From positions 89,579 through 153,578 of the forward strand of contig JAAEAF010002809.1 in the NCBI GenBank assembly GCA_011037195.1: DNA of 64,000 bases. The letters run 5' to 3'. Positions 55,768 to 64,000 of this stretch are shown in pieces (within the stretch, counting starts at the first letter, position 1; the number at the start of each line of letters is the position of its first letter). The notes below the pieces were generated by a model that saw nothing but the letters and a program-made list of their open reading frames with translations, made no database searches and had not been told where the DNA came from. This stretch comes from Triatoma infestans. Taxonomy: Eukaryota > Arthropoda > Insecta > Hemiptera > Reduviidae. A program made the translations under genes and the position numbers.

Positions 55768-56162
55768 TGTAACGTTTTCCCCTCTAAACTAGCTACTGCA
55801 ACTAGTTTTAAGTGGGTTCGTATAGATAAAATACTCTAAACTTCAATAATGAAAACACCAATTTATTGTTATACACAATAAATTACAAAATACAACACTT
55901 AATAATAATTACTTCACAGTTTAAACCACAAAAGTTCACTTTGTTCATTTTTTATACATTTTCCAGAAACGTACACTTCTTGGTAACTAGAAAAACTCTC
56001 TCAACTCTCTGCGGTCCCACTATTTATACCGGTGGGGAATCTTCTAGAACTTTCTCGATTTTTCTAGAGAGAACTAGAGCGCCGCCAGGGCTTCCCAGTG
56101 GCCACTAGGAGAACCTTAGGTACCTGCCTTCTCTCCTAGATGGCACCACTGGCTGCGTTACA
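55768..56162 (-). mobile_element. Solo LTR (395 bp) with 4-bp target duplication
   Basis: Ends are TGTAACG...CGTTACA (perfect 7-bp inverted ends, TG/CA type), flanked by ATAT at 55764-55767 and 56163-56166. On the minus strand it has a TATA box 'ggtataaatagtgggacc' (about 56025-56042), a downstream AATAAA (about 55858) and the layout of U3, R and U5. A 4-6 bp target duplication fits Ty3/gypsy-type integration. No internal region is next to it, so it is a recombination product. The plus-strand open frame 55866-56108 is not a gene. Confidence 0.85.
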
Positions 56163-56254
56163 ATATGATACCTGTTTAAGGAAGAATGAAGAGTTAAATA
56201 TTTGAGGAGGTTATTGCTTGGTTGTAGAGTAAGGTATGCTTGCAACGAAAATAG

Positions 56255-56411
56255 AGAGGGGAAATTTTTTCCAAGTTGGGTAGAATTGAAAAACAACTCA
56301 ATTAATAATTATAAGAGATGTTATACACTGTTTTACATTGTTTGATTGTTATACACTGTTTTTCATTTCTACCAGTCTTCACATTTCCCAACTTGGAAAA
56401 ATTTCCCCTCT
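56255..56411. repeat. Inverted repeat, 25-bp arms
   Basis: Left arm 56255-56280 'agaggggaaattttttccaa' and on; right arm 56387-56411 is its complement with one base less. The 106-bp loop holds two 'gttatacactgttttacatt'-like units. It lies between the solo LTR and the LINE ORF1. Confidence 0.85.
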
Positions 56412-56426
56412 TTGTTTTATTCCTCA

Positions 56427-57210
56427 TCATTCATATCTCGATGAATAGGAGGAAAATAGGAGCAAGTCGTATTTATTCCACATCATCTTAAGCCCAACTT
56501 TTTTTATACTTCCGCGTAATTTCGGATGTATTTCTATAATTAAATGTCTAGAAGTAGGACTTTTTGTATTATTTGTTATAAACTTAGGAAATATTTCTTC
56601 GCCCGACAAAAATAATTCAGAATTTTGCTGCTTTATAATGTTATTTACGTTCTCTAGGGTAACCACTGACGGTATGTTGTAAACAATAATTTTTGGCCAG
56701 TCTTTCTTTTTTGAAGGTTCCGCTTTTATTTTATCATCGCATTTATGATTTATTACAGAACATATTTTATCTAAATCCTCCTTTCGGTTAGTCTCTATTA
56801 ATACTTTGCCATTAGACGCAAAAGTTAACTTAGAAATAATACCTAACCTCAATTCACACGGATTAATGTATTCATTAATAATGCGCTTAGTTTCTTCACT
56901 GCTTATTACTGTTTTGGGCATTACTATTAATTTATGTATAGGATTTTTATTTACTCTTTCTTACCCTTCTGTTTAGAAGTAATTTCTGAATAGGTTTGGC
57001 TATGACTTGAAACTAACTGGGTGTTTACCTTCTCGTTCAACTGTTGTTTACATTCCTACAATTCGTTCTTTATTTTGTTGTACACTTTAGTAATAACGCT
57101 CACAGCGAAGAATATTTTTTTTAAGATCATTTCTTAGATTTCCACTAATTTTTGTCACTGTTCTTAATAACTCAAGAGCGTTAGAAAACATGTCATCACT
57201 AATAGACGCC
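56427..57210 (-). pseudogene. LINE ORF1 (gag-like) remnant
   Basis: Starts MASISDDMFSNALELLRTVT on the minus strand at about 57210, with KISGNLRNDLKKNILRCERYY and, in shifted frames, KQQLNEKVNTQLVSSHSQTY, a hydrophilic, coiled-coil-like part. The main frame 56921-56427 (164 aa) has RLGIISKLTFASNGKVLIET, then KIIVYNIPSVVTLENVNNII and TSRHLIIEIHPKLRGSIKK. The layout (helical N-terminus, two small alpha-beta modules) fits ORF1 of Jockey/CR1-like LINEs. At least one stop and frameshift at 57000-57060. No Cys knuckle or ORF2 follows; the next sequence is the inverted repeat. Confidence 0.6.
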
Positions 57211-57211
57211 A

Positions 57212-57214
<3 letters not shown>

Positions 57215-57242
<28 letters not shown>

Positions 57243-58081
57243 ATGAACTGCATAGCTCAAATACGAAAAACCGTAGAAAGTTGAAACTTGATATTCCGTT
57301 TAAGTATCACCATGGGAACTGACTATACGTTATCTGTCTAAATTCCTCAACAGGAAGTACCCTTTTACAATTTTTTTTTTTTTTACTTTTTTACGTTTTT
57401 CTCAAAAATAGCTCCGACGATTTTCTTCAAACTTATTGTGTCAACTGCATATACAAAGAGCTACAACTTTTATTTTGAACATTTCTCTGGAAAAATTCAA
57501 TCAAGGGAACTTTTAGGGGAGGTATGGGGTTAGGTTTTCCTCTAAAGTGGTATTTCAGTTTATTAGACAATTCTGTCATCTAAATAATGTTAATTAGAAT
57601 TGAATATGTTGTTGAAATTCGGAGTTTAAAAAAAATCGGATAACCGGAAGAGCGTTTACTTCAACACTTTAGTAAATGATTTTTTTCACTTTTTCGCGAT
57701 TTTCTCAAATATGGCTCCTACGATTTTCATGAAACTTCATTTATAAACTAAACATACAAAGATCTACAACTTTTATTTAAAATATTTCTCTGGGAAAATT
57801 CATTTAAGGGCACTTTTAGGGGAGAGGTGGGGTTATGTTTTTCTATAAAATGCAATGTACAATAGTTATTCTACCATCCAAACAAAATTAATTAGAAATA
57901 AATAGACGGCCAAAGTTCCTACTTACACGAAAACTAATAAACCGGAAGTGCGCTTCTACTGAACAATTTTTTCAGTTTTCGACGAATCTCTTCATAAAAT
58001 TTGGTACACAAACTATAAAATTTGTCAATTATAATTTTGAAAGCTGCAGCAAGAGAAAGTTGTGTGAGTGTTTCACACCAG
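57215..58081 (+). repeat. Family A repeat with ~300-bp tandem modules
   Basis: Starts (TG)n and 'gaactgcatagctcaaatac', ends 'aagagaaagttgtgtgagtg' and 'tttcacaccag' (58081). Inside, three modules repeat at ~292-299 bp: 'caggaagtac' (57351), 'accggaagagcg' (57642), 'accggaagtgcg' (57941), each followed by 'tttctcaaa', a 'tacaaagagctacaactttt' block and 'ctctggaaaaattca'. The third module is partial. Confidence 0.85.
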
Positions 58082-58253
58082 ATTTTTTTTTTTTGTTAAT
58101 AAATACATAGTTGGTAATTCCAAAATAAACTATATTTTTAATATATTATATTTGTGCACAATGTATTTCCTTAATTTTTAATAAAGTTCTAGGATAATAT
58201 TATTTGTTTTTAATTTTGTACATCTCTCTCACTCGCTCTCTCTCTCTCTCTCA

Positions 58254-58294
<41 letters not shown>

Positions 58295-58439
58295 GGGGTG
58301 CACATATGTATGTGTAGATCCAGCTCACTGCTATTGTCAGAATTATTAATGCCGCCATTCCAATGAAAAATTTTAGGGACCACTGCTTCGGAGCAATGAT
58401 TAACGTTCAGAAAACCTTCGCAAAAAATCAATTATCCTT
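58082..58439. other. Gene-free stretch with (CT)n(AT)n
   Basis: A CT-rich tract at 58225-58261 followed by (TA)n at 58261-58291. Nothing coding. Confidence 0.6.
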
Positions 58440-58690
58440 AAAAATCCAGTTTAAATAAAAGTGTTAAGAATATTAAGAGTATTTAGATAAAAAATTTCTA
58501 TTATTTAAAGAAAGAATATCGTTGTTACATTTTCCGATAAAATAACGGAGGAAAAAAAAATCGGTAAAGTTCTACTTCCTAGTTGATGGATATGGACTGA
58601 AATCTTCATGTCAGATGCGCTGATGGTTACCTAAACGAAATGTTAAATTTGTGACAACTCAATTTTCAAAAAATTTGACATACTTTCAAT
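58440..58690 (-). repeat. Family A fragment
   Basis: 'taaagttctacttcctagtt', 'gatggatatggactgaaatc', 'tcatgtcagatgcgctg', 'cctaaacgaaatg' and 'aactcaattttcaaaaaatt', in the same order as 44860-45070. Confidence 0.7.
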
Positions 58691-59249
58691 ATTTTCTCTT
58701 ATTAAGAGAAAACAAAAAGAAAATTTTAATGTGTGGTAATTTATTCAAAAATTTTATATATTTAATAAACATTTTTTTTGATACTGTAATAGTATGCAAT
58801 GCACCCCCAACAATTTCTACCCCTGAGGATTATTATTTACGAAAGTTTGGAACAATTATCATCCTACAAACCACATACAGAAATAATGTGGTTTGGAACC
58901 TGTGCTATTAGACTGGGACAACATGGAAATGGTATAAATTTAAATCGATATCAGTTTGAATGATCCATTTCTTCTGACAGATACTGATTTATTAGATATG
59001 TTGACCTGTAGTTGATAGATTCCTGTCTATTCTGGTCTGTCTTGAATTCTAGGGAAGATAGATTTGTAACAGTATCATTAATTGTGTCTTGCTATGACAA
59101 TTTTCTTTCTAAATATTTACGAACTATGATGTAGGAAATTTAGTGTATAATTTTTGGAATGTTTCCTTTGATTTATAAAGAACTAGATAGTTCCCTTTAA
59201 TGCCCATATTGCCTTTCAATTAGACTATACATATATTATATAAATATAG
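58691..59249. other. Gene-free stretch
   Basis: No recognised element; the open frame 58651-58911 is without domain. Confidence 0.45.
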
Positions 59250-60233
59250 ATAAGACTTTGGCGAGCACTTGTTTAGAATTCCAGGGAAAGAAAGTAGGAA
59301 ATGCGAAACTGTGGTGCAACCGGATAAAGCAGGAGCTAGCCAGAATAGGATTCGGATGGGTGTTTACTAATAAGGAGTTGCCGGTGAATGCATTGCTGAA
59401 AATAAATCGAGGCAGGATTAAGGATATAGAACGCCAGGAGAGTTTTGCGGGCATACGTAGCAAAAGCTCGGCTAATTTCTTAATACAAAATAAAATACAT
59501 TTTTCTGCCGAGGCCTATTTAAGCATTGCAGGAAGGTGCCATATTGCCTGGTTTAGACTTGGGATTTGGAGGCCAAGGGCATTTAGGAAAGGTTGTCCGA
59601 AAAATGTTTGTATCCTATGTGGAGGAGTTGAGGATTACGAGCATATTCTTTTAAAATGTCCGGTCAATAATGAGAAATGATGCTTAATAAAAAATGTGTC
59701 CGAGCCTCTGAAATGTTCTCCACGAAGTGGAAATGATGTAAAATTGATGGCTCAGTTTCTGGAATTTTGTCGGAGTAACTATTGTAATATAAATTATGTG
59801 AGACCATTTTCTAAAGAATAATATTTAGTTACTTGTTTATGTTTTGTTCTAAGAATGTGTTAGTGGTAAGGAATGGAAACATCTAACAGCTCTAGTGTCA
59901 TATAAGCTTTATCATATTGTTTTCCTTTCATTTCTTTGTATGTTAACTAAGTTTTTGTATTTTACATTAGTTTGGAGATGATATTTGGTTTGTGTTTGTA
60001 TTAGTAAGTCGTTTTAATGTGTAGTGTATGTATCCATTATTATAATGTGTATATAATTATTAGTGTATTAAGTTTTTGTTTTTGTTTGCTTCCGTGGTAT
60101 TTGTATACATGGAAGCCTTATTAATATGGGTCACATCAATTCTACATTAAATTTGGAAATATGTACGGTTATACAGCCTTATGGCTTAACCTTGTATTAG
60201 CTTATGCTAAATAAATAAATAAAATAAATAAAT
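59250..60233 (+). mobile_element. 5'-truncated LINE: ORF2 C-terminus, 3' UTR and tail
   Basis: The frame 59258-59680 (140 aa) reads WCNRIKQELARIGFGWVFTN, GRIKDIERQESFAGIRSKSS, AYLSIAGRCHIAWFRLGIWR and CILCGGVEDYEHILLKCP, a complete CxxC...H...C knuckle. The same layout is at 1-812 (LGFSWLW, LDLERI, CALC), so the two belong to one subfamily. The 3' UTR runs to 60205 and the tail is (AAAT)n with 'taaataaataaataaaataa' (60210-60233). The frame is open throughout this part, making it one of the younger copies. Only the C-terminus is present; 5' truncation is usual for LINEs. Confidence 0.8.
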
Positions 60234-60599
60234 ATGAATATAGTTTTATGTATATGACATACGAGTACATATATACACACACACATAAATATATATATAT
60301 ATCTATTAGAACCGACCCCCAGCAAATTCTCCATACAAAACCTGGACTCAAGACTGCCATTAGCAACCGCATCGAGATTCCATTAGCAACCTTAGATTCC
60401 AAGTTCATGTCAACTACGCATTACACACTCTGTCACGCCTGCCCACTACAATGAATATGCCTCTACAATGAATATAATAATATGGGCCTCAACAAGCCAA
60501 TCTTTCATCTACCAGCGAAGACATCTCTAAATTGAATAAAAGCCGACAAAAAGGGGGGGGTAACATTTAATCACCAGATAAACTTTCGAAATTAAATAT
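60234..60599. other. Gene-free stretch
   Basis: (AC)n/(AT)n at about 60273-60302, a G run at 60555-60562. 60305-60540 is not AT-rich but shows no recognised motif. Confidence 0.4.
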
Positions 60600-60815
60600 C
60601 AGTCGCTACATCAACTTTGAAGAGTTGATTTAAGTGAAAATCGCAAAAAAAAACAACAACAAAATCTATTTAGTAAAGTACGAGTATTATACATAGTAGT
60701 ATACGCATGCAATCGACCGATTTTGACCAAACCATTCTTGTCATGTCCACAGGAAGCACTACTTAAACATTTAGTCTTTACTAAATAGATTTTCAGCTTT
60801 CTGCAATACCCTTTT
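60600..60815 (-). repeat. Family A fragment
   Basis: 'aaaatctatttagtaaagta', 'caatcgaccgattttgacca', 'aaccattcttgtcatg' and 'ctttctgca', as at 27640-27710. Confidence 0.65.
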
Positions 60816-62169
60816 TTTTTTTGAGTGGTGCTAACCACACTCGTGCACACGCACAGGGAGACACGATCACAATAGTTTATCTTACTGGGTGAGTAAGTAA
60901 GGATAAAAATGACCTAATTTCAGACAATATCCGCTTTACTTTATGATATGAAATAATTATTTTTGTTAGTTTGAGATAGGAGTAGATTAATTACTTTAAA
61001 GTTTTTAATTGAAACGTAATTATCGATATTTGTTTACGAATCTTACAAGCATATTGAGCCCATCATGTTTTTTTATTTCTTTTCTTTGTTATGGCTGCAG
61101 ATAGTGAGACGCTTTGACGACTTGAATCTTCGAAGACTTGAAGATATTCTTGGTTTTCCTTGTTTTGTTTTGGCTGGAGATTTAGATTATCATTTATAGG
61201 AAGATAAATATGGTGATTCACAGTCGTTGTAAGAAGACCATGGAAATGACGAAGATTTAAGTTCCAGTAGTGGATGTTGAAAGATAGGACTGTGGCTTTG
61301 GTAGGACAGCACAATGTCTTGTTATATATACGTGAGTTAAAATGATATAAGTATTATTGTCAAATTACGTGTTACATAATTGAAATTAGATTACAATTTG
61401 TTTTCATGTATAAATAGTATTTAATTATCATTAATAATATTTCTATTTCTATTTATTCAAATTAACTTATTATCTTTAATTAAAAAATAAAGCAAGAGGT
61501 ATATAGAAGATAATGTGCATTAGAATAGAGTAATTCTCATTCAACCAACGATTCCCAGTTAGGGTTAAGTTTATGCATGGCAAGTGGTCGTATAGTTAGT
61601 TAGTAGGGGGTTTGCATTAACACCTTTCTCCTTGTGCCTATACACAAGTTGGTTGGGCAAGTGCAATAGGCTAACGTTCAGGTGTGCGTGAAAGAGTGGG
61701 AGTGAGAGTGAGAGAGAGAGAGAGAGTGAGAGAGGTTATCTAGTAAGTTGGTTGGAGGCCGTCTAGGGAAATCAAAGAGGCGACGTCTTTCATTAACCTC
61801 GTACAGTGGACGTGTAACTACGTCTCTTCCAGGCCAACAACCGACTATTCAGTTCGGTAGAATTTATGGTAACCTCTTGTAAAACTTCTAATTGTACTTA
61901 CAAATTTTCTACTTCAGCTTTTTTGTTCATCAGAAAAAAGTGCATAAATTAAATTTTTCCAGTTTACACAGTCCTTTTCTTTCTTTTACTAGTACTAGGA
62001 TAATATTTGTGCATCTGAAGATTATATTAATTTGTATTTTTGTTTGTGATGTAAGAAACGCTTTCTCCCCTATCTAAGCCAGCAAACTGCCCTCGGCGGG
62101 AAAACCGGAGCTTTCCACTACAGACAATACATCAATACCCACCCACTTCACTACAGAAGAGGAAGAGGA
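60816..62169. other. Gene-free stretch
   Basis: GA-rich tract at about 61695-61733. 61560-61900 is less AT-rich and unassigned. Open frames at 61063-61314 and 61892-62077 have no domain. Confidence 0.45.
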
Positions 62170-62700
62170 AAATGTTCGTTTACATAAATACAGTAGACTG
62201 CTTGGATTCGGTCTATCGCCGCAGAGAAAAGGGATTTAGAGAAGCATTGGATGGACTCGGTACGGTGCCTCCAGGCAAAAAGATTTAAAAAAGGTATAAG
62301 AAAGGGGGGAAATTGAAGCATTTTCTCTCACTGGGTAGGATACAATTGAAAGTCCTGGTAGGAGTATTTACTGGATCCGCTTGGGTAGCTAGCTAGTTCT
62401 TTACATAAAATGGCAGGGCGTCTCGGCCTTGAATCAGAATTGTGATCATTAAATAGATTAGTATCCCGGATTTGCCAGTTCTAGTTTGGGAGAACAACAC
62501 ACTCTATTCTAGTTGGGGATATGCTTGGGATAATTGGAGATTAAGGAATATCTTAAGATATGGCAGTCAGACTGGTAGATCTGGAAGTGCCTACTCAGGA
62601 TAGTAGTTTTTCTTTAATTAATTAATTTTTAATTGTGGGAAATGAGAGCCATTTTGGCTTAGGTACCATGCCTTCGGGCACCCATTAATAATAATTTTAC
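62170..62700 (+). pseudogene. LINE 3' end, RNase H type, diverged
   Basis: Frames give DSVYRRREKGFREALDGLG, then LKHFLSLGRIQLKVLVGVFT and GSAW, matching the L-L-S-L-x-R-x-Q-L-x-x-(L/V)-V-G-x-x-T-GH-C block seen intact at 15708-15926. Downstream shifted frames keep a weak Cys-region trace and LGEQHTLF...IKEYLKIW, the usual C-terminal tail. The 3' end holds 'ggcttaggtaccatgccttc'. Broken by stops and shifts. Confidence 0.55.
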
Positions 62701-63510
62701 CTAAGTCCTCATCCAGTTTATATTAATAGTAATATTGGCAGTGTAAAAAAGAATTTTTTAACCAAGGTAATTCAACTGCGGATTTGTCTATATCAATTTT
62801 ATTTTTGTAATTATAAAAAAACAAACAAAAAGCACACTTTATTTGCTTTCTAATACGTTTATCCTCAAAACCAAATATGAAGATTATTGTCAGAGTATTC
62901 AAAATTGAACAGTAGATCGTTAGGACAAGAGATCCATGTCATCATATATTCTGTAAGAGATTTAATAAAGATTGAAACTTCAAAATTATTCTCAGATATT
63001 AAAAGTTAATATGATATAATGCGTTAATGTGACTGCCTATCTTTTATTTCGTTTCTCAACTCAAGTTTTTTTCCAAATTTCCTAAATTTTCAGCCATTTT
63101 ATCGTCAGTATGTGTTTCCCCGACATAGCAACAGGAACTATGCATATTTTAAGCTTACAGATTTTGCAGAAATGACCGACTACTGATATGTGCAAATTTT
63201 TTAATAATTTTTTAATTTTGTTATTGTGTTTATTTTTGTTTCATCGCATTGCCCATATTAATACAGTTGATATATTAATTAATTTTGCAATGTACTTATC
63301 GCCTGGCACAAAATACAAGCTCACCGTGTATTATTTGAATAAATGAATAATTGTAATTAAATTTTTATCTCATTTTGTTAAAATGATTTATTTTTTTTTT
63401 TAATTATTAAATTCATTTTTAGAAAATGGTTTTAATAAAGGCGTTTCAATAACAGTAATTAAAAGACGTAATATTATTAATACTAATTAATGATTTGAAC
63501 AAAAACAAAA
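62701..63510. other. Gene-free AT-rich stretch
   Basis: No coding or transposon motif recognised. Confidence 0.45.
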
Positions 63511-64000
63511 CTGGTGTGAAACACTCATATGACTTTCTCTTACGGCAATTAATACAATTAAATTTTTTACAATCGTTTAGTTCAAGCTTGCAAAAAAAAA
63601 AAGTTGGTAAGGGTTATCATTTATAACTGAGTGTAACAAGTACGGCAACGTACTCTGTATCAACATAATAAAGCTCGTAGCGACAGTTTAAATGTTAAAG
63701 TAACTGACAGGTTCCTGGAATCCGATCTCCATGGAAACAGTTTTCCGGACAAAATGTTTCAATTAAAAATTATTCCTTTTTTATCTGGACAGTAACATTC
63801 CAAGTTTAAAGAAAATCGTTTTGTAGTCGTTTTTGAGGAAATTGAAAAACAAACAAAAAATGAAAAACCAATCAATAAAGATGCACACTTCCGGCTGATG
63901 GATTTTGATCGAATCTTGTGTGTCACATTAGAGGAGATGGTACAAAAACTGAATACCAAGTTTAAGCTTTCTGCGATATTATTTTACACACACACACACA
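63511..64000 (-). repeat. Family A repeat, runs off the window
   Basis: Begins with the terminal 'ctggtgtgaaacactcatat' and 'gactttctcttac', then 'ggcaattaatacaatt', 'cttccggctgatggattttg', 'gtgtcacattagaggagatg', 'aataccaagtttaagctttc' and (CA)n at 63988-64000, where the window ends. The order is the same as in 44706-45120. Confidence 0.82.

Noticed and set aside
57215..58081. CRISPR-like array (regular ~300-bp repeats)
   Set aside because: Modules are long, diverged and without spacers, in eukaryotic DNA; they are tandem modules of a dispersed repeat.

Overview
This is AT-rich eukaryotic nuclear DNA, most likely from an arthropod and probably an insect. The reasoning is indirect. I find no host protein-coding gene, no rRNA or tRNA gene, and no bacterial-type operon. 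Everything recognisable is a decayed mobile element: Jockey-like LINEs, LINEs with an RNase H domain, RTE-like LINEs, mariner and Tc1-like transposons, a Helitron, a Ty3/gypsy fragment, a solo LTR and tRNA-derived SINEs. All coding elements seen are truncated, frameshifted or carry stops, so the window is best read as an intergenic or intronic repeat graveyard. The exact host species cannot be named from the sequence.

Layout. 0-5 kb: LINE 3' ends (1-812, 1940-2175, 2440-3040, 3812-4440). 4.5-12 kb: two copies of a TATA-bearing, LTR-like repeat, a minus-strand LINE tail (6450-6745) and a minus-strand Tc1-like element (10800-11540). 12-18 kb: LINE tails, a Jockey RT block with an internal 262-bp duplication, SINEs and a 79-bp direct repeat. 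19-25 kb: an internally deleted mariner with both TIRs (19381-20312), a 167-bp foldback, two SINEs in a duplicated locus, a Jockey fragment and a short Helitron with both termini (23899-24761). 26-30 kb: a long copy of a recurrent non-coding repeat (here 'family A') holding a SINE-like insertion with target-site duplication.

31.4-35.2 kb: the longest LINE (endonuclease, RT and Cys-rich tail). 35-41 kb: three copies of a long inverted-repeat element whose arms carry a hammerhead-like motif, around a Ty3/gypsy pol fragment and RTE-like LINE pieces. 42.7-44.7 kb: a minus-strand Jockey LINE split by a 486-bp plus-strand LINE insertion with a 9-bp target duplication. 45.4-47.4 kb: family A with a 709-bp insertion. 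47-53 kb: SINEs of two families and LINE pieces. 54-57.2 kb: Jockey RT, a solo LTR and a LINE ORF1. 57.2-64 kb: more family A (one copy with ~300-bp tandem modules), a LINE 3' end and a final RNase H-type LINE tail.

How it fits together: there is no pathway here. Short elements (SINEs, SINE-like insertions, 5'-truncated LINE pieces) were probably moved by LINE machinery, shown by target-site duplications at four or five sites. The non-coding family A, the foldback family and the LTR-like hairpin family are the structures least explained by standard elements and are the main targets for follow-up.
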